DNA of 64,000 nt from Dromiciops gliroides (lineage: Eukaryota > Chordata > Mammalia > Microbiotheria > Microbiotheriidae). The DNA lies in assembly GCF_019393635.1 (NCBI RefSeq), contig NC_057866.1, forward strand, positions 167,770,903 through 167,834,902, written 5' to 3'. Position 1 is the first letter of the stretch. Each line of letters begins with the position of its first letter. The notes beneath the pieces were generated by a model that saw nothing but the letters and a program-made list of their open reading frames with translations, ran no database searches and was not told the DNA's origin. The position numbers were made by a program, and so were the translations under genes. Shown here piece after piece: positions 46,185 to 56,934 of this stretch.

Positions 46185-46429
46185 TTTGTTGTTGTTCAGT
46201 CATGTTTCAGTCATGTCTGACTCTTCCTGACTCCATCTGGGGTTTTCTTGGCAAAGATATTGGAGTGGTTTGCTATTTCCTTCTCCAGTGGATTAAGGCA
46301 AACAGAGGTTAAGTACCTTGCCCAGGGTCACACAGCTAGTAAGTATCTGAAGCCAGATCTGAATTCAGGAAGATGAGTCTTTCTGACTCAGGGTCTGGTA
46401 CTCTATCCATTGTGCCACCTAGCTGCTGT
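46185..46429 (-). mobile_element. longer tRNA-headed SINE (ttgttgttcag type) with 12-bp TSD
   Basis: Full-length minus-strand copy flanked by perfect catataaccagc duplications (46173-46184 and 46430-46441). It shows the element's two ends: ttgttgttgttcagtcatg and gccacctagctgc. The head is related to WSINE1, while the other end has the RTE-like tail. Confidence 0.85.
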
Positions 46430-46499
46430 CATATAACCAGCAGCTAATATCTAATTGGTGGGAAAGAAGAACATATGGCTGAGATGGCTTTCACTCCCA

Positions 46500-46860
46500 G
46501 AAGGAGCAAATAAAGACACTGACCAAATGAGAACAGTTATTCTTTTATTTATGGCAATGCTTATGATGACAACTTCTAACAAAAAGACACACATTTAAAA
46601 ATACTACTTGGTAATTCTAATAAGATATTTAGAGTTTTTCCAACTTCTTTTTCCATGTATACATCTTACCTCCTATTTATTAAAAGATCTATTCTTCTGT
46701 TGCCAACATGGGGCCTTGTTTTTCCTAACTATGCTTCTTCATGACAGCATTTTGCCTTCCTTTTTTTTTTCTTCCTATGGGGGGAGGAAAGAGAATGGCA
46801 GGAAAAAGAAATAAATGCTTGAGAATTGAAAAAAATAAAACTCAATTAAAAAAAAAGAGA
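46500..46860 (+). mobile_element. possible old L1 tail
   Basis: 'ttcatgacagcattttgcct' and 'aaataaatgcttgagaattg' resemble the L1 tail variant near 3020; assignment is weak. Confidence 0.4.
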
Positions 46861-47069
46861 GTCCATGTTCTACACTTGCTCCTCTTCCAAATCTTCCAAT
46901 TTTTGCCCCTAAAACTAATATAAAAAGTTCAAAATTCATTGTTGCACCACCAGTGGAAAGTCTAATCCCACAAGTCCAAATCTTGATGCTGCTTATGCAC
47001 AGGGTACTATTAGGGTTGAAGGGTTGTTTCTATCTTTCTTTTCTTTTTTTTTTTTTGAGGAGGGGTAAG

Positions 47070-47163
47070 GAAATGAGTTCAAATCTGGCCTCAAACACTT
47101 GACACTTACTAGCTGTGTGACTCTGGGCAAGTCACTTAACCCTCATTGCCCCGCCAAAAAACA
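47070..47163 (+). mobile_element. 5'-truncated WSINE1-type SINE
   Basis: Starts in the B box (gagttcaaatctggcctca) and keeps the 3' half and tail. A long T-run lies just upstream. Confidence 0.85.
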
Positions 47164-47169
47164 AACAAA

Positions 47170-48860
47170 CGAAAAACATGACAAGTTGTTGTATTCTATA
47201 ACTACAGTGTATGTGGTTACTTTAATTATTTGACAGCTTTCCTGCTCTAGTAAGGGGATTTTGTATTAAATGTACTATCCTTCCATGGTAAGGGAGTTGT
47301 TGATTAGAAGGGATAAAAAGTAGAAGACATCATTAGTGATTTTATACTAAAGAAAAATCTGAAGAAAACATCTAAACATGGCATTTATTGTTCTTTGTTC
47401 AGAAATCAATACTAATTAGTAGTAGGTAGTATCCAGTCTCAGAAAAGCAGGGACAGAGGACTGCATTCAACCTTACCCCATTCAAGCAGACATAAGAATA
47501 CTATTCCCCAACCACTTATCCTGTCTCCTTCCAGGACACTAAATAAAAAGGCAGGTTACCTGAGCCCCAGAAATCAGGATGAGCAAACTGGGTCCAACTT
47601 CAAGAAAGGAAGGAAGAGATAATATTTCTTATAGGCTAAGTAAATGGCCAATACTGTTCCAAAGAAAAATGAACCGGGTCTTTAAAAAAAAAACAACCCA
47701 CAGGTCACCAACTCCCACAAAACACTAATGCCAACAGGATGGGTAGTATATGGTATCTTTTCGTTGTTGGGCAAGCAGCTTGGACCCCACCTCCTGGCAA
47801 AAGACAAAACTACCTTTTCTAAGTAAGACCAAGACTAAAATTGGGTCCATCAGTTAGTCCAATATTTTTCTCTAAGACTGAAAGAAAATAACCGCTGCAC
47901 TCATTCTCCCAAAGGGACCTGTAAATTGTAGCAGCAAGAACTTGCAGAGAATTTCACTATTTTCCATCAGCAGCTGAAAAAGCAGCTAGCAAGTCTGCTA
48001 GCATTCTAATTTCCCCTGGGAGAATAGCAATCAAGGAAGGGTTACTTCTATACAATACCTTATAAAGAACAGTGCTAGGTACCAGGATTAATTCCACAAA
48101 CACCCAGAACAGCACCCTGCACAAGGGTGATTAATAAGTCTGGAAAAATAGTCACCAGCACCAGCACCCCCACCTAACAGCATTTATCACTACACTGTGG
48201 AAAGTCAATATTAGGAGTACAGTAGATGTAAGGCTATCAGCTCTAATAACTGGCTAAGTAAGTGCTCTTTCAGGTATAAAGTACTGAAGCACCACATTTC
48301 TAACAGAAAAATCTATGTCTTCAACAACTTATGTAAAATCAGCTCTTCCCATCCCCTATTCCCCTAGACTTAAGGAACGTTGAGTAAGTAGTATGCCCCA
48401 ACCTGCCAAACAAACTCAATCATTAGGCAACGATTGCTTATTCTAGCACCTTTCTCCCATTGAACATGAACGCCTTTTGACAGGTGTCATGTCTCTTTCA
48501 CCAGGCCATTAGTTTACCACTCTTGATTCTTTAGTAACCAAATAGCTTTTGTCACTAAGTTCCAGATTTTCTCTGAGTCTATATTCTCTCAGGAGCAAGC
48601 TTCTCTTGATTGGGATACCTTTTGCTACAAGACAAAAATCCTTGTGTCCTCTACCCAAAAGCCAACGGAACGTTTACAGGCAGTCATATCCACTGAAAAC
48701 TATATTGTTGCTGATAGCTAGGCATAGGCTGTCCTGCATTTATCCGATGCTTTCTATTCTTAACAACAGAACCACCTGAAGTACTGTTCCTCACACAAAC
48801 AAGAATTTGGGCTTACTCCTCTCAGTAAGGGAAGGCACACAGTGATGCAGAAAAGGATTA
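47170..48860. other. no gene recognised
   Basis: A 1.7-kb stretch without a supported gene or recognised repeat; probable TIGD4 intron or promoter-distal sequence. Confidence 0.45.
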
Positions 48861-48864
48861 TTAG

Positions 48865-49009
48865 AGGGGCAGCTAGATGGCGCAGTGGATAAAGCACCGG
48901 CCCTGGATTCAGGAGTACCTGAGTTCAAATCCGGCCTCAGACACTTGACACTAGCTGTGTGACCCTGGGCAAGTCACTTAACCCCCATTTCCCTGCTCCC
49001 CCCCCAAAA
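48865..49009 (+). mobile_element. WSINE1-type SINE with 14-bp TSD
   Basis: Forward copy with perfect aaaaggattattag duplications (48851-48864 and 49010-49023). Confidence 0.96.
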
Positions 49010-49019
49010 AAAAGGATTA

Positions 49020-49590
49020 TTAGCTTCAGGAGGCTCTAAACATATTTTGGTAAGATAGAATTCTTCACAGGATATGAGGGAATTGAACAGGTGCACAAGC
49101 ATATAGTTTGCCTATGGAAACTTACAGGGGCAAAATAGACTTTTAACAGCTACCCTTTATGAGGGAGGAAGGGAGTGATGAAGAAAGAGAGAGAAAAATT
49201 TAAGAGTCCAGAAGCAGCAGGGCTTTCCCTAGAAGGGTGATGGACCCAAAGCAAGAAGGTTTGGAGTCAAACAAATCACACTATATGTATTCACCCCAGA
49301 CTCCCTATATCTCTTTATACAAGTAAAATCAGCTTAAAATAAACATCAAGTGCATCCCTGAAAAGGAAAAAAGAGTCATAAAAGGAAAATATACAAGCTA
49401 TGGGTAAGTGGCAGGCAAAACCCACTGTATGCAAAAATCCCAGGACCTTTTCCCCCTTCCATCACCAACTAGTAGAGTTGCCTCTTTTCTCCCTCAGGTT
49501 TGCCTACCATCTGCTTTTTGTAGGTCCTAAAGTTTCTCATTTGCTATACCCTAGCTATAGCTTTGAGAGAAGAAATAGAGCAGATATTTG
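49020..49590. other. no gene recognised
   Basis: No supported gene or repeat; a C/T-poor stretch with several short ORFs in shadow frames. Confidence 0.4.
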
Positions 49591-49594
49591 GTAG

Positions 49595-49765
49595 GCAAAG
49601 AACCACATTTTTAGAAATGGAAGGGACCCTGGAGTCCAATTCCCTCATTTTACAGATGGGGAAACTCGGGCCCAGAGAGGTCGTGACTTGCCCCAAGATT
49701 ACAAATAGCAGAGCTGGGAACTGATACCAAGTTTCCTGATTCCAAATCCTGGGCACATTCCACTG
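49595..49765 (+). repeat. ancient MIR3/L3-like SINE
   Basis: 'agaaatggaagggaccctgg', 'cattttacagatggggaaac' and 'tgacttgccccaagattaca' are in the expected order. Confidence 0.65.
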
Positions 49766-50374
49766 CCCCAAATGAAGAAGGAGAGATCAATAAGGTAGAA
49801 AGCCACACGAATTGGAAAGAGAATTACTGGGATTAAGAGATAAACCAAACCCTCTGCTCCAAATATTAGGGCCCTTTCCGGCTCTAGCACTGTGACTGTG
49901 TAAAGAGCTCTGATCTACAGTTTAAAAGAGTTAAGGGATCTTCTCTGCATCTCTGCATCTACATCCCCAATGCATTTTCCACACCCAGGCCAAACCCAAA
50001 GCATAGGTTTGATGAGACTCTGTACTTCCAGTGGTCCTTATTGACTTTAAGGACAAAATACAAATGTAACGACTTAATAAGATCTGGTAGCTCCCCATTT
50101 GTCCAGGCTGACTCCTCATTGTAACCCTTGGGCGTGCTTTCTGGGTCAAACTGGACCATTGGCTAGGCTGACATCCCTATTCTCCCTAACTGTCCATCTC
50201 TTCTCCTTTGCACCTGGCTCATTCCCAACTCACAGGATCTCTTGTTTCAGTCAAAGCTGGGCTCCCGTCCCCTCCTCCACTGACGGGCTCCCCACCCCAA
50301 TGCCCTGGTATAGATTCTATATTTCTTTAGTGACCCTCTATATTTCCTCTCCACTTCCGTAGCATATCATAATA

Positions 50375-50660
50375 ACTAGTATTCCTATAGTGCTTGGAGG
50401 CTTGAAAAGCGCTTTACATGTTAGCTTTACATGTTTGAGCCCCACTAAAGGTGAGGAAACTGTGGCGGGGAGGCTGTCCATCAGTGTGACCAGGTTGTAA
50501 GCGTCGAAGTGAGGTGAGGCAGATGCTATTATTATCCCCACTTGACACACGAGTAAACTGAGGCTCAGAGAAATTAAGAAACGTGCGCTGAATCACAGCG
50601 CTAGTGAAAGTCTGAGGCAGTATTTGAACTCGGGTCTGGCCCGGTGTAACCTCTGGAGAG
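50375..50660 (-). repeat. MIR/THER1 remnants
   Basis: 'gaaaagcgctttacatgtta', 'ttattatccccacttgacac' and 'aaactgaggctcagagaaat' read as MIR in reverse, possibly two overlapping copies. Confidence 0.6.
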
Positions 50661-50719
50661 TTTAGTGCCATAGACGGTGCTTCATAAATGTTCCTCAAAA
50701 TAATGATGGGAGGCGGCAC

Positions 50720-50840
50720 TGATCTGGGGTCAGTGGCTGAAGAGCACTGATCTGGGGTCAGAGGGCCTGAGTCATCTTAGTCCCGTCGCCTAAGCTTCGG
50801 GGCCTCAGTCTCCTCATCTGTAAAATGATCTCACGATCCT
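50720..50840 (+). repeat. MIR fragment
   Basis: 'ctggggtcagagggcctgag' and 'ctcagtctcctcatctgtaa' match the MIR head and CORE. It ends at the CpG island edge. Confidence 0.6.
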
Positions 50841-50948
50841 GCCAGGGCGGGGAGGCAGGGAGAGGAGGAAGCAGTCCTGCATAGCCCGAGAGAGGGCAGG
50901 AAGGCGCCCTCGATGTTCCGGGGGCCTCCTTCCCGCCCCGTCCCTCAC

Positions 50949-51300
50949 CCCTGCCCCGGCCCGGCTTTCTTGGCTCGACATCCGGCGGCGCTGCCCAGGC
51001 CCCGGCTTCGCCAGCGAGGTCTCCCGGTCATCGAGCAGGATGCGGGAAGCGGGAAGCGACAGCAGTCTAACCCACCCGCTGCGCCTCCGGAGCCACAGCC
51101 AGCGGGTTCCCGGATGTGGTTGCTAAGGCCGCCGCTGCTGCTGAGGAGACCCGGGAGGGGCGGGGGAAGGAGGAGGAGTGCGTGGCCGAGAGTCTCGGGA
51201 GGGGCGGGGGAATGCGGAGTGGGTGGGAGCTCTGGCAGGGGGAAGACCCGAAGGCGGTAGGAGAGCCCGGGGAGAATGAGGAGTGGGCGGGGCTTCTGGC
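50949..51300 (-). other. TIGD4: candidate TIGD4 noncoding first exon
   Basis: On the minus strand a good splice donor (gcaggg, then gtgagggac) lies at plus position 50948/50949, inside the CpG island and pointing toward TIGD4. The right boundary is only a guess. RNA data would decide. Confidence 0.3.
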
Positions 51301-51449
51301 GGGGAGCGGGGGGGAGACGAGGAGTGGGCGGGGCTCCCGGCACAAGAGGTGTGGCCACTATCAAGACGCCGGTAGGGCCAGGCCGATCCCGAAAGAGAGG
51401 CCAGCTAGGGCCAGGACCAGGGACAACGTGGCTTCCGGTCTCCTCACTT

Positions 51450-51588
51450 CCGGCTCCGCTGCTCCCGGTCTGGCTCTTCGGGACAGGAGGACCGACCGTA
51501 GGAGGCGCAGAGGGCTGTGCCGCTGGTTCGGGACTCGCAGTCAGGGACAGCCGCCGGGGCTCCCGTCCTCCCTCCCCCCGGGTTCAAG
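51450..51588 (+). other. ARFIP1: candidate ARFIP1 noncoding first exon
   Basis: Downstream of the paired ETS motifs, a donor-like junction (ggttcaag, then gtgcgtgag) lies at 51588/51589 on the plus strand. Human ARFIP1 begins with a noncoding exon in a CpG island next to TIGD4. The start is approximate and the identity is inferred from gene order. ARFIP1 encodes arfaptin-1, a BAR-domain partner of small GTPases; none of its coding sequence was recognised here. Confidence 0.35.
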
Positions 51589-51616
51589 GTGCGTGAGGGC
51601 GGGGAACCGAGCCCGG

Positions 51617-51773
51617 GCCGCGGCCGCCGCTTCCCCTCCCTTCTTCCTTTGCCGTCCGCCCGCGAGCTGGGCTCCCCGGTGGCGGGGAGAGCCGCGGCCG
51701 CCGCTTCCCCTCCCTTCTTCCTTTGCCGTCCGCCCGCGAGCTGGGCTCCCCGGTGGCGGGGAGAGCCGCGGCC
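51617..51773. repeat. perfect 74-bp tandem duplication
   Basis: Units 51617-51690 and 51691-51764 are identical over 74 bp, followed by a 9-bp start of a third unit (gccgcggcc). It lies just downstream of the candidate ARFIP1 first-exon donor. Confidence 0.97.
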
Positions 51774-52154
51774 CCGGCTCCGGGGAAGGCGGCCGGGGGC
51801 GTGGTCACGGCCGGGTGCGGGCGATGGACACGTCGTCCGCCCCCGCGCTCTCCGCTCCCAGGCCCCGCGGCTCTGCTGCCTCGAAGCCGGCTCCCGGATG
51901 TAGGGGGAGCAGCCCCGGATTCCTGCAGAGACGAGGGGGGCAGGTGTTGGGGCTTCGGGGCGCGGGGGGAATGATCTGGTCCTGGGCTCTTCCTTTCCGG
52001 CTCCTGCTGCCAAAGTAGGGGGAAAGTGAGCCCGTAACTTGAGCAAGTCTGTCCAGCCCCCGGCTTCGGCCGCAGGAGATGCCCGTGAAACGTCTCGAGT
52101 TGGGCAGCCGGAGGACGGGATGGGTCCGTGTGAAACGCTGCCCGTTGATTTCTC

Positions 52155-53435
52155 AGTGGCGGCCGATGAGTTTGTGTGAAACGCCCTGGGGTGGCTCGCC
52201 AGGAGGCTGTAAAGTCTAAGGAGCGCAGCAACAACCGGGGGTTTTGTGTCTCTCTGCTGGCCTTCACGCCACTCCCTCCGATTTACGTATCTGGGAAGAA
52301 GTTTAGTTTTTCCTGCGTTCCTAGGCACGCCTTTCACTTAAAAAAAAATTACTTCCTTTACCCAACTTTTATGTTCTTCAAACCTTTGATCTCTGGACTT
52401 TGAGTAGTTGTCACGTCCTCCAGTTCTTTCAGACCACTTTTATAACTTCAAGTACACTAACGCTTTTCCCTTCCCCTCTTCTGTTAGTTAAATATGCTCA
52501 TTTCAGATTTTAGTCACAAAGACTTTGATGGGTGTTTTTGCAGAAACCTGCATTGGTGTGATGAAGCTTTCATTTTAGTTACATTAACACGGCACCGCAT
52601 GCTAGTATTGGTTACATTAAGCCCGGCCCATTGAGTTTAAGGTCACAATAATTATGGAATTGACTCTTGGAATCACAGCCCTTACTGATGTATGTTACGG
52701 CTATTTTACCTATAAACTTTTCTTCAAGTTGTTCTGGTGTTTTTTCCTCTTTTTCCAGAAGTCTAATAGTGCCTGGAAAGTACATTTGTTCCAGGAACAA
52801 AACAAGTCATTCAGTATGAAAATCTTTAACATTAGTAGATTTAAGCAATTTTTCTTTTGATGTAGCTATGTGCTTTTAAGCGTCCGGTTCTGATAGTGAT
52901 GTTTTTTGGTCATAGAAACTCTTTTGAACCTAAGAAAGTGAAATACAAAGATCTTTTACGACCTTAAAACCCAAATTTTACTACCTTCATAAAGAAGGAA
53001 ATTTGTCAGTTTGCTTTTTAGTTCCTGATCTGTGGTTTTGAGGTTTCTTTCTAAGTATGACTAGCTGTGGTTCCACAGGCAATAATACTTTTGAGATCTA
53101 GTAGAGATGTGTTAAGGGATTGGAAATGTGCTTTTAGTTATTGAATACTTACTGAAACATCTTGTGTAAGGAAGACACTATTCAGATCTAAGTATAAATG
53201 CTGTTTTAACTTCCTGCTTCCATTTCCCCTTTTCTTGTGGAGCATTTTGTGGTTTGGTTTTGAGGAAGTATCACTATGCCAGAGAGGGTTAAAAGACTGT
53301 TCTTGGATGCTTGGTCATCACATCTTCACCCCCCCTTTCTTACTACTTTGCACTCTTTCCATTTGGTGTATGGCTGTTTTCTTGCCAACTATGTTTAGTG
53401 TTAACACTGGTATTTATTGAGTTTGGAATTGAGCC
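52155..53435. other. probable ARFIP1 intron 1, no gene recognised
   Basis: Unique AT-rich sequence right of the CpG island, free of young SINEs. No exon with convincing splice sites and coding potential was seen. Confidence 0.45.
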
Positions 53436-53439
53436 TTTG

Positions 53440-53572
53440 TTGTTTGAGGAAAATATAAGCTTCCTGAGGGTAGGCACTGATTTTTAAAAAATGGATCCCT
53501 AGCACTTAGTAAAGTAGTTAGTATATAGTAGGTGCTTAATAAATACTTTTAAAATAAATGAATGAATTCGAA
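53440..53572 (+). repeat. L2 3'-terminal fragment
   Basis: 'agcttcctgagggtaggcac' and 'gtaggtgcttaataaatact' match the L2 end. Confidence 0.7.
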
Positions 53573-53789
53573 GACTTGAAATTTGCAATGTTTTGCTCTG
53601 GAGACTCACCTTCTGTCATGAGCAACCAGGCCCTTTGACCTACAAACAGAATAAATCTTTCTGCTGGCCAGCATCCCTCCTGCCAACTTTGTGAAAAGCA
53701 TCTTGTTAGGCCAATTTAATTTTCTTCTTTAATCATGATAAGTAACAAAAGCAAAGAGGAAGAGATTGCTGTAAAGTATTTTTCTTCTG

Positions 53790-54180
53790 TCTCAAATAGT
53801 ATTTAATAAGATGAATGTAAAGTCATGCACTTCGTTTTTTAAAAAAATCAACTGTACAAGGATAGACTAAGGTAATCAGAAGTTCATTAGATAAAGACCT
53901 AGGGATTTTTTTTAACTTGAAGGCTCAGTAATCAGCAGTGGGATGTGTCAGCCAGCAGATCTAATGTGGTCAATTACATTAACAGAGTATAGTGTCCAGA
54001 ACAAGGGAAATGATAGTTCCACTGTACTCTGAACCAGTTAGATGATACTTGACTACCATATTCAGTTCTGTGTGCTGAATTTTAAATGACCAGGATGGTG
54101 AAGGGATTTGAAACCATGTCATAGGAGATTCTACTAAAGGAAATGGGTGTGTGGAACTTGAAGGGAAGAAACCATGAGGG
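53790..54180 (+). repeat. L3/CR1 fragment
   Basis: 'ccatattcagttctgtgtgc' and 'gaccaggatggtgaagggat' are L3/CR1 phrases; 'aagtcatgcacttcg' upstream also fits that family. Confidence 0.6.
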
Positions 54181-54578
54181 CATTACCACTTTACCTCACA
54201 TCTGGCCTGCCAGTCGTTCTCCATGCCTCAAGTCTACCTCAGCCACGCACCCCCTCCCCAGCCCCCATTCCCCACACATCCTCTACTAGGCTGTCAGATT
54301 GATCTTCCTAAAGCTCCCTAAAGCTCAGGTATGACTTACTCAACCCCTTTCTCTTGCCCTTCCCCATTCAGTTAATTCTGATTATCAATAACAGTAGTTA
54401 TTGATCAATAACAATACCTGTTATCTTCAAGATTAGATATAAAATCCTCTGTTTGGCTTTTAAAGCCCATCATAAGCTCTCTTCCTTCCTTTCTAGCCTT
54501 CTTTTCATCTTGCTCTTCTCCATGTACTCATCAATCCAGTGACATTGACCTTTTTGCTATTTCCTGCATTTCCCAACT

Positions 54579-54579
54579 C

Positions 54580-54666
<87 letters not shown>

Positions 54667-54768
54667 TTGCAGGGCAATAAGTGTCAAGTGTCTGAGGTCA
54701 GATTTGAACTCAGGTCCTCCTGAATCTAGGGCTAGTGCTTTATCCACTTTGCCACCTAGCTGCCCCCT
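54579..54768 (-). mobile_element. WSINE1-type SINE with (CTTT)n tail
   Basis: The reverse SINE at 54668-54768 lacks the gacttgcccagggtcacac block. About 22 CTTT units (54579-54667) sit where its A-tail should be, so the microsatellite grew from the tail. Confidence 0.9.
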
Positions 54769-54939
54769 CCAACTCTATTACTTTTAACTGGTTTTCTTTT
54801 CCTCTTTCCATCTCCTGGCTTCCCTGGCTACCTTTTGCAAGAAGCAGTTCTAATTCCCCTTAATTCTAGTGCCATCCTCCCCAAATTATCTCCAGCTTTT
54901 CCTGTGTATATCTATATCTATAGAGATATATATGTATAT

Positions 54940-55076
54940 TGGTGGGGCATTGAGGGTTAAGTGACTTGCCCAGGGTCACACAGCTAGTAAGTATAAAGTG
55001 TCTGAAGCCGGACTTGAACTCAGGTCCTCCTGAATATAGGGCTAATGCTTTATCCACTGTGCCAACTAGCTGCCCC
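54940..55076 (-). mobile_element. WSINE1-type SINE
   Basis: Reverse copy with a TATA-rich tail side; inserted in L2. Confidence 0.9.
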
Positions 55077-55254
55077 CTCATATGCATATCTTAATAATAC
55101 ATAATTGTTTGCATGTTGTCTCCCTCATTAGACTATGAGCTCCTTGAGAGCAGGGATTTAAAAAATTTTCCTTTCTTTGTACCCCCAACCCTTAGCACAT
55201 TATCCCGAAGTGAGAAGGCATTTAATAAATGCTTGTTGATCCCATCAGTGGCTT

Positions 55255-56368
55255 CATAGGATTTTATATTTGCTATCTCATTTGCACTTTAATAAATGTT
55301 ACAATGTTGCAAGAAATGTTGCAAATATTTTATTCTCATTTTAAAATAGAGCCAACTGAGACTCAGAGTTTAAACGACTTTGCCATAGTTACACAATAAT
55401 TGTCAGTAGGTATGCTTTGAACCCAGTTTTACTTGACCTCCATCTCCACATTCAGTCTATATCACCTCATGATCATGGTCTTGGATAATCATGTAGAAGA
55501 GAAATTACACTTATATCCTGCACGGTGGAAACTCCATGGAGCTAGACCACAACCAACAGAAGGAAGAACCATCCAACAACTTGAAATTTCTCAAGTTTGC
55601 TGCCTTATTAAATGAGTACCCCATAGTCAGTGTTGAAGAGAATATTCTTGAATTGAAGAGGTAATGACTAGAAGAGTTTTAAGATCCCCTTCTGTTCTAC
55701 AAATATATTTTCATCAGGAAGTTAGCAGAGGACAATCTTCACTGGATTGTTGTCAAGTTTACAGCAACAGACTTGAAGACCACACCCGAAATTAGTTCTT
55801 TGAATCGCTAAAGTTGGGGTTTGGCATGAAGTGTCCCAAGGATTGGTCTAAGGTCCAGGCAACATTTTTAATTGGTGACCTGGATACTAGGGAATGGAAA
55901 ATATGCTTAATAGATTTTTAAGAGCTTGGATTTTGGAAGATAAGAAGAATTCAGAATAGCCTTGGTAAATTTGAAGAATACTTAAACAGAATGAAATATG
56001 CTTGGTGAGGCACAGTGGTATAGCATTATGGATGGAAAAATTGACAGGACACACACATATACTCTATGTATATAGGCAGAGTGCAGAACAAGCAGCCCCA
56101 GCAGCCGTAATTGACCACAAGTTGGATATGCATGAGCTGAAAAAAAGGTAATCCCCAAATTGGGAAATAAAGTTCCAGAAATACTTTTTAATGCTTTTTC
56201 TATACGCTGTTTAAGCAATCTATGACTTGGATGCTAGTGATTAACATGACAGATTTTTTGTGGCCATAACCCACATGCTCAACAAAATCCCCATTCTCCC
56301 ATATTTCTATCCATTCTTCTTATCTCTCCCTGCTCCCTTTCCCTTCTCCTTCAGCCTCTTTATTTTTT

Positions 56369-56370
<2 letters not shown>
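55255..56370. other. old repeats, no gene recognised
   Basis: A MIR-like piece at 55330-55440 ('actgagactcagagtttaaa') and L3/CR1-like words near 55600-55870. Several short ORFs lack support. Confidence 0.4.
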
Positions 56371-56371
<1 letters not shown>

Positions 56372-56413
<42 letters not shown>

Positions 56414-56542
56414 CAATTGGGGTTAAGTGACTTGCCCAGGGTCACACAGCTAGTGAGTGTCAAGTATTTGAGGCTGAATTTTAACTCAGCTCCTCCTGAA
56501 TCCAGGGCCAGTGCTCTATCCACTGTACCACCTAGCTGCCCC
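56372..56542 (-). mobile_element. WSINE1-type SINE with (TG)n tail
   Basis: Reverse copy whose tail position is occupied by about 19 TG units (56374-56411). Confidence 0.92.
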
Positions 56543-56771
56543 TATTTTTCCTTTTTTTATGTCCTTTGTGTAGGGCTGACAGTTACCCCACAGCTATTGA
56601 TTTAGCTCTATTGCCAGTGCTCAGAAATTTTAAAAATGAGATTTGTCAATTCCCTATTTCATGCTGTGACTCTAAAGGGGTAGATTAAAAGAAAATTAAC
56701 AAACATGACAGAATTTATACATCTGGATGAATATTGCCTTCATCAGAGTAGACACCATAGGGTCTATACAC

Positions 56772-56920
56772 TTTTTTTGGAGGGGGGGTGAGGCAGTGAG
56801 GGTTAAGTGACTTGCCCAGGGTCACACAGCTAGTGTCAAGTGTCTGAGGCCAGATTTGAACTCAGGTCCTCCTGAATCCAGGGCCAATGCTTTATCCACT
56901 GCGCCACCTAGCTGTCCCCA
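56772..56920 (-). mobile_element. WSINE1-type SINE with 11-bp TSD
   Basis: Reverse copy with perfect ggtctatacac duplications (56761-56771 and 56921-56931). Confidence 0.95.
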
Positions 56921-56934
56921 GGTCTATACACATT

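Larger units (their letters stand above)
50850..52150. promoter_or_regulatory. CpG island, likely TIGD4/ARFIP1 bidirectional promoter
   Basis: The only strongly GC- and CpG-rich region of the window. It contains four GC boxes (ggggcggggg or gtgggcggggc, near 51157, 51201, 51285 and 51326) and ETS motifs (cttccgg at 51432-51438, acttccgg at 51446-51453), with no TATA box evident. TIGD4 points left, and in human ARFIP1 starts just beyond and points right. The long ORFs across the island on both strands come from its base composition. Assignment to ARFIP1 rests on synteny, not on coding sequence. Confidence 0.75.
54190..55250 (+). repeat. L2 LINE 3' region split by two SINEs
   Basis: Colinear L2 phrases: 'aggctgtcagattgatcttc', 'ggcttttaaagcccatcata', 'gactatgagctccttgagag' and 'aggcatttaataaatgcttg'. 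The two SINEs interrupt it. Confidence 0.75.

Noticed and set aside
51116-52337. ORFs of 227-300 codons on both strands in the GC-rich region
   Set aside because: They overlap in several frames, are rich in Arg, Pro, Gly and Ala as expected for a CpG island, span the tandem duplication, and show no domain.
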